Assembly: GCF_000423365.1 (NCBI RefSeq) | Contig: NZ_AUHV01000004.1 | Span: 310,001 to 374,000 of the forward strand | DNA: 64,000 nt | Source of the DNA: Maritalea myrionectae DSM 19524 | GTDB lineage: Bacteria; Pseudomonadota; Alphaproteobacteria; Rhizobiales; Devosiaceae | Direction: 5' to 3' | Shown here: positions 29,701 to 37,509 of the stretch, in pieces | Numbering within the stretch: position 1 is the first letter of the stretch | Layout: every line of letters begins with the position of its first letter | Position numbers and translations under genes: made by a program | Notes under the pieces: generated by a model | The model's database searches: none | What the model was told of the DNA's origin: nothing | What the model saw: only the letters and a program-made list of their open reading frames with translations

Positions 29701-32700
29701 ATGTGCTAAAGCGCGCCGCAGTGAGCAGCTTTGGGATTGGGGGCACAAATGCCCATGCCATTATTGGTGAACCAGCCCCCTACCCAGAAATGACAAAAGA
29801 TGTGCCACAAGCACTTTTGCTTTCAGCTCACAGCGCAACAAGTCTGCAGAAATGGGCGGCGCAGATTGCAGATTATTTAACTGCGCACCCCAACCGCCTC
29901 AATGACGCACTCCAATTCTTGCAATCTGGCACCCCGCATTTGCCTTATCGCACCGGGTTCCTGGTGACTGATGTCGCAAACGCCATTGAACAGTTGCGCG
30001 AAGTGACTGGCGGGAAGAAGGCGCACAGCCAAGCCCAAGTGTTTCTGCGTGATGACAATATGGAGGACGCGCTGACCGCTTGGCTTGACGGGGCAATGCT
30101 GGACATTGAACATGTCGTAGCGCCACGACCTGACGGCTTTCCACTTTATCCTTTTGACCTGCAACATTATGAGCTGTCGCGAAAGGCTGCGACATCGCCG
30201 GCAACAGGTTTTCAAGACATTGAACGCCTTAAGTCGGAACAATGGCTGCATGTACCTACATGGCAAAATTGCGGACGAGTTAGTCAAATTGGCACCCGCC
30301 GCGCGCTTGGCATTGTTTTGCATGCGGACGCTTTGACGCCAGAGGAAAAGCGGTGTTTTGAGCAGGCCTATCCAAAGGTCATTTTCGTAAAACATGGCGA
30401 AAAATTTGCGCAAACCGACACAAACGAATTCATTGCGTCTCTCTCGAGCGAAGATTTCTCCTGCATCGGTGCAAAGGCAAATGCGGACGCGCATTCACAA
30501 GTCGATATTATTCATTTCTCGCCAGCACAAATGGTACATGAGCTAACCACTCACAATCTGGACTTGGCCCAAACCTATTGTTTGGATGCCATACCACCTA
30601 TTTTAGCTTTGGCCGACCAGCTTAATGGAACAGATCTACGGGTTATTTGTGTTTCCAAAGAAGGTTCAGACTTATCGGGGCAGATCAACGCGCCGCTTTC
30701 TGGGCTGCTGGCCGGTGCCCAAACTGTGCTTTCATCTGAGCGTGACTTAAAGAGCTGTTGGATTGATCTAGAAGCGAACGATCTAAACGGTTTCGCGCCT
30801 ATCTTGATGGATGACGGCCTGACGCCTGGTCGATATGGCCTGCGCTATGGGTCGTTGTGGGCGAGGCAAAGGACTGCCGCACCTGCACCGATGCGGTCAG
30901 AACATCGCGGAACCGCGCAACAGACCTATTTGGTCATCGGAGCCAATGGCGGCATTGGGCGCAATATTTGTCGTGAGCTTTTGTCGGATGAAAATGTGCA
31001 TTTGGAGATCACAACACGAAGCGGCGATGTGCCGGGTGACCTTTTAGAATTCGCCGATCGAATAAATGCGCATCAGCTCGACCTCACAGATATGGAAGCA
31101 ACTTTGCCTCAACTCGATCAAAAAGAGATTGCAGGTGTTGTCTTTGCGGCAGGTGTGGCTTCAGGTGCGATGCTAACCCATCGTGATTCAGAGGAGATGC
31201 GCAGCTTAAACAGTGTGAAAATTCAAGGGCTTTTGAAACTTGAACGCTGGATTGAAACTCATCAGCCAAAGCGGGTGATCTATTGCTCCTCCATGAGTTC
31301 GGAATTTGGCGGCATTGGCCAGCTCGATTATGCTGCAACCAACGGATTGATGGATAGCTTTGCTTTTTGGGTTAATCCTCAATCGCCGCATACAATCCGA
31401 ACCACCATCAATTGGGATATTTGGCGCGAAAGTGGCATGGCGATTTCGGCCCTGCATCACGATGTAACTCACCAACAGCATTTGGCCTTTGGGTTGAGTG
31501 ACCAAGAGGGCAGAGACATTTTCAAGCGGTGTCTTAACACCACTCGCCCTCAAATCATGGTGTCAACTGTTGCGCTGGAGCACGCGAAACGCTTTTACTC
31601 ACCCGCGTCGACAACAGAAAACAGAGCGACCGACGCCCATGATGATCCGGCAATATTTGTTGTTGAGGCGATTGCGCACCTTGTTGGTGCCGATCAGGTC
31701 GAGGCCTCGCAACGCTTGGATGAGTTGGGGCTCGACTCGCTCGCCACTCTTGATTTGATTGACGACATCAAATCAAAATTTGATGTTGCGCTGTCATTGT
31801 CGGATTTACCGCCCTCTTTACAGGTGTCGGCGTTGATCAACTTGATCAACGAAAAAAGCCATAAGCCAGACATCGCAGCCATATTGCAGACAATCCTGGC
31901 TGAACTGTTAGGCAGCGATGATTTTTCAGTGTCCAACTCATTTGGCGAACTGGGCTTGGACTCGTTGATGGCGCTCGATATGATTGACGAAATCAAGAAG
32001 CGTTTCGGCATTCAATTGCCCCTCTCCGCATTTCATGATGAGGCAACACTGAATGATGTTGTTCAATATGTCGTCGAGGATATTGAAAACCGACACGAGG
32101 CACCCGATGCCATGCAACAGGCAGTAACGGTAGATTGTTGGCAAAAGGGAAATGGCACCAAAAGCATCTGTTTTGTCCATCCTGTCGGCGGTGAAACAGC
32201 CTCCTATCGTGCAATTTTCCAAAGATTGCCCAAGTCCATTTCTGTGTTTGCCATATCTGATCCCAATTTGCGCCAAGAACCGGGCCAGAGCTTTGGCATT
32301 AAAAGCCGGGCAAAGGCCTATTTACAAGCACTTGATGAAAAAACCGGCGGCGAACGCAGTCAGTTAGAGCTTGTTGGTTGGTCGTTTGGCGGCTGGGTGG
32401 CACAAGAAATGTGTCGACTTGCGGAACAAGAAGAACATGCCATCGGCTATCTTACAATGATCGACCCGCCCGAACCCGATTGTGGCACCCAAGTCAGCGT
32501 TCACTCGAAAGAGGATATTCAAGAGGCATTTCTCTACGATTTGGCACCGCGCTTGAAGCATACGCACGACGATCGAGTTTCTTTGAAAAGCCAAATTGCG
32601 CCGGAACTGCAGGTGCATCTGGATAATCTTGTGCGCTGCTGCCAGCTGAATATGGCAGCCATGCGCGACCATTCGCCGGGCGAGCTTGAACAAACCAAGG

Positions 32701-32918
32701 TGCATCTATTCATCGCCAATGATGTCGCCGAAGGATTGCTGGTGAACCCAATTCAGCCAACAGAACACGTGCAAAAATGGAAGGAACGCTTGGCCAAAAT
32801 AACGCACGGTGCCGTGCTGCAGGCAGATCATTATTCGATCATGCAATCACCGAATATCGAGCAGATCATAGATCAGTTCTTTTCAGATCAAAGCCAGCCC
32901 ATTAGAGTGCCGAGCTGA
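23706..32918 (+). CDS. Hybrid NRPS-PKS, A-T-C-A-T-KS-KR-ACP-ACP-TE, no acyltransferase
   Basis: A 3070-aa hybrid. I chose ATG 23706 because GGAGG sits 6 nt upstream and the adenylation domain begins at once; an upstream in-frame start at 23670 would lie inside the previous gene. A1 core TSGSTGKPKA (about residue 150), code D-A-F-F-L-G-V-T-F-K (branched aliphatic type); carrier GGDSLS (about 536). Condensation HHILLDG (about 718); A2 core TSGSTGEPKG (about 1173), code D-V-Q-F-V-A-H-V-V-K (proline type); carrier GATSLD (about 1560). KS runs from about 1615 to 2030, with Cys in AACGSSL (about 1772) and His in EAHGTGT and IGHMGAAAG. A linker with a YPF motif follows and no acyltransferase is seen. 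The ketoreductase (about 2400-2640) has GANGGIG and YAATN. Two carriers with GLDSL (about 2678 and 2753) precede a thioesterase (GWSFGG about 2892, His about 3042). Expected chemistry is aliphatic residue, then Pro, then a reduced C2 extension. The acyl donor must be loaded in trans. Confidence 0.95.
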   Translation: MDKLNSLAERFCKIVKNFPDHIAVEDGSTKLTYRALDKLSDQFAHGLGVKKIEVGAIVGLMLPRSWEQIVAILGIVKAGAVAAPLDRQSPKSRIKEMAEDIGCALILARDKSTKIGGQRCAVFSSILDAGKKSKFKAHERSKEALSFVFFTSGSTGKPKAVLVPERGVLRLGMQGYIPLDENVRVGHISNPSFDAINFDIWAPLLNGGTCVVFPDGAFDDFGTFSAQLAAQKIDTMFMTVALFNAIVGEQEHCFANLSSLLIGGEQINTQTVLKWYKTNSKSDCTIYNVYGPTECATFSLNYPIPRNEKAANAPIGRPLPGTKLAIVDADLHMLEDGQKGELLISGDAVALGYHERQELNDQAFVKLNGKLHYRTGDLVQRNADGTISYVGRIGRQVKIRGFRVEPGEIETILNRHHAIENAHVLAAKSTSGTLELHAFVVPADEVTIESLYAYLQEHLPTYMAPHHFYRLTHLPTNANGKIDQDALLDGSHPRWQRASSAVDLTPEVKALRDIADVVLEQPDLDDTITFLNAGGDSLSALRFKHQVARELNLSLSIADILSLPLKDLHDKSTPIEDASLVFRQPQNGTSPATSEQKRLWLDAQRYPDSRAYSVPLVFKIAGPVDAEKLEHAFNSLFRHHASFRTAYREVDGELMQVVLEESACTFESFRAGKYKAKDWEGFAKELFGQNFDLSEPSLCRACWLPFNGHEGVLLINAHHILLDGWSLDLMLQQLSFLYSGELLPEDAGPEMGQFAFWQREHYSTGAYLAKRKALCDLWLDDDSSYAPLPAQCASDDQAAFVTRKSFGSKAGQIVRRCAATYNVTPFNLYLAAFSLAYAHITGQQTFKLATPVSNRSNPTFANTIGMMANTMLLPVHLAPEQSLRDVFGANWASWAELLQFDDVAFEHFIEDIAEAGRADAGRFDAMFVLENTDYDQLQLAQCRTRFETPSHVDGKAPITAFVLETADGPELIVEAQSRYFTQDDIDRLCDSFAKALYGLAELDAPIEQFTLPLIDELSAPNTDVTPKTVAEMLREQAALTPSTIAVVDGYHWLSYRALIQHSWKLIDELNAQLGDRKAGDVIGVYIQPSREHIVSLIALAQMNITILPLDPSYPDDMLQRIVEKAKPTLILTHPKAEPRSFAGVDVYEVNLNQPSQNKPASHEGKNPLYLLYTSGSTGEPKGVYVPDDALCNLLQWQKREGTLAKAAITQQFSKLSFDVSFQEIFTTLTTGGTFHIIEPELRQDPAILLEEMRDNRIERIFLPFVALKLLAETALRAGIILPYLKEVVSAGEELVSTPALKTWFKKLPQARLINHYGPSETHVVSAYNLPEDVDQWPDSAPIGRPISNVSFRITNAQDSEDGSGELLVSGDFVRPCYVDDEDNQKAFETDLDGRVWYKTGDRVAVTRNYHFAYRGRLDNQIKLSGHRIELQQIEAVLNRISGIALAIVVQISDNELTCFYEPNGTLPALNKVNAHLSRHLPDYVRINSLVPMDSWPKTPSGKIDRKKLKLQKASIEQLGANDARETWSNQTEQQLADLFRDIIHREIRPEQSFFDAGATSLDLIRYRDACQSALGISLPVALLFQYSSIEKLARHLGPQQEAQSAPEPKQRTNHEKMAIVGISISVAGAENYESFTDLVVNNRTGIERFNAENGKVGARSQLKNMMGFDPAYFGISKPEAKLMDPQQRHLLMGAVHCLQDAGVNPQRVQERIGVMASAGENTYFQDALRGEYAADLPDSFQMALHHDKDFLGSKIAYRLGLTGPAIAVQAACGSSLIGLHMAAGMLRNNDADMMLVGGCLIDATLQDGYSYRPQHIFSKDGFCRPFDQDASGTIGASGYGFVLLKPLSKAIADGHKIYAVLEGSAINNDGHDKMSYTAPSVKGQASVLKLALMDAGLQPDDVSLIEAHGTGTALGDPIEIEALRQAYGPRKTQLAVSSLKSQIGHMGAAAGLVGLIRAIVALQTKKLPPNLNFKRLNPEIDFGDMPLVFPARSEAWKTDVLKRAAVSSFGIGGTNAHAIIGEPAPYPEMTKDVPQALLLSAHSATSLQKWAAQIADYLTAHPNRLNDALQFLQSGTPHLPYRTGFLVTDVANAIEQLREVTGGKKAHSQAQVFLRDDNMEDALTAWLDGAMLDIEHVVAPRPDGFPLYPFDLQHYELSRKAATSPATGFQDIERLKSEQWLHVPTWQNCGRVSQIGTRRALGIVLHADALTPEEKRCFEQAYPKVIFVKHGEKFAQTDTNEFIASLSSEDFSCIGAKANADAHSQVDIIHFSPAQMVHELTTHNLDLAQTYCLDAIPPILALADQLNGTDLRVICVSKEGSDLSGQINAPLSGLLAGAQTVLSSERDLKSCWIDLEANDLNGFAPILMDDGLTPGRYGLRYGSLWARQRTAAPAPMRSEHRGTAQQTYLVIGANGGIGRNICRELLSDENVHLEITTRSGDVPGDLLEFADRINAHQLDLTDMEATLPQLDQKEIAGVVFAAGVASGAMLTHRDSEEMRSLNSVKIQGLLKLERWIETHQPKRVIYCSSMSSEFGGIGQLDYAATNGLMDSFAFWVNPQSPHTIRTTINWDIWRESGMAISALHHDVTHQQHLAFGLSDQEGRDIFKRCLNTTRPQIMVSTVALEHAKRFYSPASTTENRATDAHDDPAIFVVEAIAHLVGADQVEASQRLDELGLDSLATLDLIDDIKSKFDVALSLSDLPPSLQVSALINLINEKSHKPDIAAILQTILAELLGSDDFSVSNSFGELGLDSLMALDMIDEIKKRFGIQLPLSAFHDEATLNDVVQYVVEDIENRHEAPDAMQQAVTVDCWQKGNGTKSICFVHPVGGETASYRAIFQRLPKSISVFAISDPNLRQEPGQSFGIKSRAKAYLQALDEKTGGERSQLELVGWSFGGWVAQEMCRLAEQEEHAIGYLTMIDPPEPDCGTQVSVHSKEDIQEAFLYDLAPRLKHTHDDRVSLKSQIAPELQVHLDNLVRCCQLNMAAMRDHSPGELEQTKVHLFIANDVAEGLLVNPIQPTEHVQKWKERLAKITHGAVLQADHYSIMQSPNIEQIIDQFFSDQSQPIRVPS

Positions 32919-33004
32919 TAATGGGGGAAACGCGACCACTTCATCCAAAAGCAAGGCTTGCAGATTTGGTGGTGCGGCTGGTTCTGGGGAGGACATCAAC
33001 CACA

Positions 33005-34570
33005 ATGATCAGGAGAATTTTGGCAGGCATCGCCCTGGTGTTTTTTGTGGCCGCATCAGCGCAGGCGCAACACACATTGCGCGTGGCTTATGATGCGGAT
33101 CCGGTTTCGCTTGATCCATATGAGCAGCTTTCTGGCGGCACATTGCAATTGTCCCACCTTATTTTCGATCCCTTGGTGCGTTGGACACAGGACCATCAGT
33201 TTGAGGCACGGTTAGCAGAAAGATGGGAATATTTGGATGATCGCACAATGCGGTTCTATTTGCGCAAAAATATTGTTTTTCATAGCGGCAATGAGCTTAC
33301 CGCAAACGATGTGGAGTGGACCTTCAACCGCTTGAAAAAAAGCGGTGATTTCAAAGCTATTTTTGAACCGTTCAAATCCATAGAAGTGGTCAACGATCAT
33401 GTGTTTGATGTGCGGATGGATCAACCCTACCCGCTTGTTCTTCATTCTATGACCTATCTGTTTCCCATGGACCGAGCGTTTTATTCAGGCAAAACCGCAG
33501 ATGGCAAAGACAAAGCCGAGATTGTGAAACATGGCAATAGTTTCTCCTCCCGCAATGCGTCAGGCACCGGACCGTTTACTGTGACCGAGCGCGAACAAGG
33601 TGTGCGAAGTGTTTTTGCGCGATTTGATGATTATTGGGACGATGCCAGCATGGGGAATGCGGGCAATGTTGACCAAATCATTTTGACACCCATCAAAGAG
33701 GATTCCACGCGCCTTGCCGCCCTGCTCTCAGGCGCAGTGGACTTTATTGCCCCAGTGGCACCTTCCAACCTGCAAAATGTTGCGGAACACCCCGAAACGA
33801 AGCTGATCACGATGCCGGGCACGCGCGCGATCACGTTCCAACTCAATATGGGCCGTGTGCCTGCATTCAGAAATGTAAGAGTTCGGCAGGCTGTTGATTA
33901 TGCCATTAACAATGCGGGGATTGTTGATCGAATTATGCACGGTTTTGCGACGGTGAGCGCGCAGATGAGTCCGGCAGGCTATCCCGGCCATATCGAGGAA
34001 TTGGTACCGCGATTTGACGTTGAAAAAGCTAAGCAACTTATGGCTGATGCCGGTTATGCCGATGGATTGGACGTCACCATGCTGGCGCCGCACAACCGCT
34101 ATGTGAATGATGAACGTATTGCCCAAGCTGTGGCGCTGATGCTGAGCAAAATCAATATAAATGTTGACCTGCAAACCATCCCCAAAGCGCAATATTGGAC
34201 CCAATATGATGCGCGGGCCGCAGATATGATGATGATTGGCTGGCATTCTGACACTGAGGACAGCGCCAATTTCCATCAATTTCTTACGGCATGTCCGAAC
34301 GAGGAAACCGGGCAAGGCCGATATAACTCGTCTGGCTATTGCAATCCCTATGCTGACGAGCTGATGCGGCGCGCTAATTCCGAGATGGATAAAGACGAAC
34401 GCACCAAGTTGCTGCGGCAGCTGGAACAGATCTTGTTCGATGATGCAGCTTTTGTCCCGCTACATTGGCAAAATTTGGCTTGGGGCGTGCGCGAGGGCAT
34501 TTTGGCTGAGGATATCGTGAATGCACAAAATGCTCCCTATTTTGGCGACCTTGTGATGGAGCCAAACTAA
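33005..34570 (+). CDS. Peptide-type ABC transporter, periplasmic substrate-binding protein (SBP_bac_5)
   Basis: Captures a peptide-like ligand in the periplasm for the permeases encoded next. The family is recognised from the N-terminal LRVAYDADPVSLDPY segment, the LSHLIFDPLVRW and LAERWEY stretches, and a length of 521 aa typical of DppA/OppA proteins. I chose ATG 33005 because it is followed directly by a clean Sec signal peptide (MIRRILAGIALVFFVAASA-QAQ) and preceded by GGGGAGG about 12 nt upstream. An in-frame ATG at 32921 would add 28 polar residues before the signal. The gene lies 86 nt after the hybrid NRPS-PKS gene on the same strand, with no terminator seen between them. The ligand cannot be read from sequence; dipeptides, oligopeptides, nickel or opine-type metallophores are all known for the family. 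Confidence 0.92.
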   Translation: MIRRILAGIALVFFVAASAQAQHTLRVAYDADPVSLDPYEQLSGGTLQLSHLIFDPLVRWTQDHQFEARLAERWEYLDDRTMRFYLRKNIVFHSGNELTANDVEWTFNRLKKSGDFKAIFEPFKSIEVVNDHVFDVRMDQPYPLVLHSMTYLFPMDRAFYSGKTADGKDKAEIVKHGNSFSSRNASGTGPFTVTEREQGVRSVFARFDDYWDDASMGNAGNVDQIILTPIKEDSTRLAALLSGAVDFIAPVAPSNLQNVAEHPETKLITMPGTRAITFQLNMGRVPAFRNVRVRQAVDYAINNAGIVDRIMHGFATVSAQMSPAGYPGHIEELVPRFDVEKAKQLMADAGYADGLDVTMLAPHNRYVNDERIAQAVALMLSKININVDLQTIPKAQYWTQYDARAADMMMIGWHSDTEDSANFHQFLTACPNEETGQGRYNSSGYCNPYADELMRRANSEMDKDERTKLLRQLEQILFDDAAFVPLHWQNLAWGVREGILAEDIVNAQNAPYFGDLVMEPN

Positions 34571-34627
34571 TGCCAACTCCTAATTTTCAACATATCGCGC
34601 GACGGCGCCAAAGCATTTCAAACTAGT

Positions 34628-35578
34628 ATGATTATCTATTTAGCAAAACGTTTTTTCCAGGCGATATTGGTGCTGGTGGTCATTTCACTGATCGGATTCG
34701 CCGTGCAAGATAGTCTGTCGCCGCAACAGGCCGTTGGTGCGATCCAAACGGCGCAAAATATTGAAGAAACGGGTTTTGCCGAGAGATATTTCCACTTTTT
34801 GTCCGGCGTAGTGCAAGGCGATTTAGGCACCAGCTATTTTTTCAAAGAGCCCGCGCTCGAGGTGATTTTAAAAAAGATGCCTGCCACGCTTGAGTTGATG
34901 TTCGCCGCCGCCCTAATTGTTGCGGCACTGTCGGTGCCATTTGGGGTTTTCACCGCTCTTTATCCAAACCATATGTTGAGCCGGTTTATATTGAGCGCCT
35001 CAATTTTGGGGCTTTCAATTCCGGTTTTCGTGACGGGGATTTTGCTTATTTATCTTTTCTCAGTCGAATGGAGTGTGCTGCCCTCGTTCGGACGTGGCCA
35101 GATTGTCCCTATTGTTGGATATTGGGAGACCAACTTCGCCTCACTTGATGGGCTTAAGCACATCATCTTGCCGGCACTGGCGTTGGCGTCAATCATGTTG
35201 CCGTTGTTCATACGTCTTATCCGCGCTGAAATGCGTCAGGTCCTCAAAAGCGAATATGTAAAATATGCGCGCGCCCGTGGCCTTTCGCCTTTCCGCATTT
35301 ATTTTGTACATGCACTTAAAAACACACTTTTGCCTGTGGTCACGGTGGGTGGCATTCAAATTGGCACCCTTGTGGCTTACACGATTTTAGCGGAGACCAT
35401 TTTCCAATGGCCAGGTATGGGGTTCATGTTTCTTGAGGCGGTCAATCGCGGAGATGCGCCTCTGATTGTGGCTTATTTGATGGTCGTGGGTGCAATCTTC
35501 GTCGTGATCAATACCCTTGTTGATGTGCTTTACGGCCTGATAAACCCAACAATAGATATGGCGAGGATGGGCGCGTGA
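34628..35578 (+). CDS. Peptide-type ABC transporter permease (DppB-like)
   Basis: An inner-membrane subunit of 316 aa in the binding-protein-dependent transport family. It has an N-terminal membrane segment (FFQAILVLVVISLIGFAV) and several later hydrophobic spans. The cytoplasmic EAA-type loop (EYVKYARARGLSPFRIYF) contacts the ATPases. It is shorter in its first periplasmic loop than E. coli DppB but otherwise standard. It follows the binding protein by 57 nt and overlaps the second permease by 4 nt (GTGA), so the subunits are probably made together. Confidence 0.92.
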   Translation: MIIYLAKRFFQAILVLVVISLIGFAVQDSLSPQQAVGAIQTAQNIEETGFAERYFHFLSGVVQGDLGTSYFFKEPALEVILKKMPATLELMFAAALIVAALSVPFGVFTALYPNHMLSRFILSASILGLSIPVFVTGILLIYLFSVEWSVLPSFGRGQIVPIVGYWETNFASLDGLKHIILPALALASIMLPLFIRLIRAEMRQVLKSEYVKYARARGLSPFRIYFVHALKNTLLPVVTVGGIQIGTLVAYTILAETIFQWPGMGFMFLEAVNRGDAPLIVAYLMVVGAIFVVINTLVDVLYGLINPTIDMARMGA

Positions 35579-36513
35579 GCGATCAGAATATGCCGGCCTA
35601 TGCCAGAGTGTTCACAAGCAATTTGTCGCTCAATTTGCGGCACAACCCCGTCGCGTTTATCTCACTTGCCATTTTCCTCTTGCTGTTTTTGCTCGCCCTC
35701 TTCGCGCCGCTTATTGCGCCATACAATCCGTTTGATACGACGCAAATTGATATTTTAGACAGTGAACTGCCTCCGTTTTGGGCCGAGCAATCGGACCCTT
35801 CCTTTTTGTTTGGCACAGATGGTCAAGGGCGCGACATGTGGTCGATTATGCTTTATGGGCTGCGCCTCTCTCTAATGATTGGCATTGGTGCGGTGGTGGT
35901 GCAAACGCTGCTCGGGGTAAGCATTGGCTTGATCAGCGGCTATGTGGGCGGTCGGTTGGATAGTTTGCTGATGCGATTGGCCGACATTCAATTGTCTTTT
36001 TCGACCTTGATGGTCGCCATCGTGTTTTTGGCGGTGACCCAAGTTGTGGGTGGTCGTGCCTTTTTTGCTCAATATGCCCCTGTGTTGCTGATCACCATCA
36101 TCGGCCTGGCGGAATGGCCGCAATATGCGCGCACGGTGCGCGCCACAGTGCTGGCGGAGAAACAAAAGGAATATGTGGATGCCGCACGCATCATGGGGTT
36201 TGGCCCTCTGCGGATCATGGTGCGCCACATTTTGCCGAACTCGCTATCATCAATTTTCGTTATCTCTACAATTCAAATCGCCAATGCGATTATTGCGGAA
36301 GCATCTCTCAGCTTCTTGGGCTTGGGGATGCCGATCGCCTATCCGTCACTTGGCTCTTTGATCTCAAGCGGCTTTGATTATCTTTTCTCGGGCAGTTGGT
36401 GGATCACAACCTTGCCGGCCGCGCTGCTCGTGGTACTGATACTTGTTGTGAACCTTTTGGGTGATTGGCTTCGCGATACAATCGGTCCCCGCATTCTGCA
36501 GGGAGCTCGCTAA
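35575..36513 (+). CDS. Peptide-type ABC transporter permease (DppC-like)
   Basis: The second inner-membrane subunit, 312 aa, with a GTG start inside the stop of the previous gene. The N-terminal cytoplasmic part (LRHNPVAFISLAIFLLLFL) runs into the first membrane span, followed by the DppC-type segment FGTDGQGRDMWS. The EAA-type loop is EYVDAARIMGFGPLRIMVRH. It pairs with the DppB-like protein to form the channel. Its stop shares one base with the ATG of the first ATPase gene (TAATG). Confidence 0.92.
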   Translation: MSDQNMPAYARVFTSNLSLNLRHNPVAFISLAIFLLLFLLALFAPLIAPYNPFDTTQIDILDSELPPFWAEQSDPSFLFGTDGQGRDMWSIMLYGLRLSLMIGIGAVVVQTLLGVSIGLISGYVGGRLDSLLMRLADIQLSFSTLMVAIVFLAVTQVVGGRAFFAQYAPVLLITIIGLAEWPQYARTVRATVLAEKQKEYVDAARIMGFGPLRIMVRHILPNSLSSIFVISTIQIANAIIAEASLSFLGLGMPIAYPSLGSLISSGFDYLFSGSWWITTLPAALLVVLILVVNLLGDWLRDTIGPRILQGAR

Positions 36514-37496
36514 TGGCGCTTTTATCTGTTCAAGACTTGAGTGTGAAGTTTGGAGGCGAGTTTGGCGCTGTCTCTGCGGTCAAAAATGTTTCTTTTGACC
36601 TTCATCGCGGGGAGCGGCTGGGCATCGTCGGAGAATCTGGAGCGGGCAAATCAATTACCGGCTTCGCTTTGATGAACTTACTGAGCGCTCCCGGCTTTAT
36701 CAATCGTGGCAAGGTTTTGTTTGATGGCAAAGACATTGTGCGCATGAGCGAGCGCCAATTGCGCAAGGTGCGTGGCAACCGCATGGCCATGATTTTTCAA
36801 GATCCATTAGTGACGCTCAATCCAGTTTTGACCATTGGTCAGCAAATGATTGAAACACTTCTGGCTCATCGACGTTTGCGACGTGATGAGGCCGAGTTCA
36901 TCGCCATTCAGAAATTGCGCGAAGTCTATATATCGTCGCCCGAAATGCGCATGTCGCAATATCCGCATGAGCTTTCGGGTGGGATGCGTCAACGCGTGAT
37001 CATAGCCATTGCGCTATTGCTTGATCCTGATTTGATCATTGCCGACGAACCCACGACCGCACTCGACGTGACCACGCAGGCCGACATTCTGGAACTATTG
37101 CTGCATTTGTGCATGTCGAACAATGTTAGCCTTATCCTCATTACACATGATCTCGGGGTTGTTTGTCAGCTTACAGAACGCATTATGGTTATGTATGCGG
37201 GGGAAGTTGTTGAAACCGGCAAAACCCGCGAAGTGATCAACGACCCGCAACATCCCTACACACAGGGATTAATCTCAGCACTGCCGCAACAGACTTTGCC
37301 GGGTCATACGCTCAAATCGATTAAGGGTTATATGCCGTCGCTTTTGTCGATGCCTTCGGGGTGTCCGTTCCATCCGCGTTGCGCGTACGCCCTTGATGAA
37401 TGCCGGGAGCACCGCCCCAAACTTGTGCATTATCGCGATGCATCGGTGGCTTGCCATGAGGTCAATCGTCTGCATCAAGAAACCTTAGCGGAATGA
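36513..37496 (+). CDS. Peptide-type ABC transporter ATP-binding protein (DppD-like)
   Basis: An ATPase of 327 aa that drives transport. Walker A is GESGAGKS, the signature is LSGGMRQR and Walker B is LIIADEPTTALD. The C-terminal oligopeptide-transporter extension carries the cysteine-containing GCPFHPRCAYALDEC segment typical of DppD/OppD. I chose ATG 36513, which overlaps the previous stop and has GGGAG just upstream; a start at 36465 would lie inside the permease gene. Confidence 0.93.
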   Translation: MALLSVQDLSVKFGGEFGAVSAVKNVSFDLHRGERLGIVGESGAGKSITGFALMNLLSAPGFINRGKVLFDGKDIVRMSERQLRKVRGNRMAMIFQDPLVTLNPVLTIGQQMIETLLAHRRLRRDEAEFIAIQKLREVYISSPEMRMSQYPHELSGGMRQRVIIAIALLLDPDLIIADEPTTALDVTTQADILELLLHLCMSNNVSLILITHDLGVVCQLTERIMVMYAGEVVETGKTREVINDPQHPYTQGLISALPQQTLPGHTLKSIKGYMPSLLSMPSGCPFHPRCAYALDECREHRPKLVHYRDASVACHEVNRLHQETLAE

Positions 37497-37509
37497 GGAC
37501 ATCACAATA

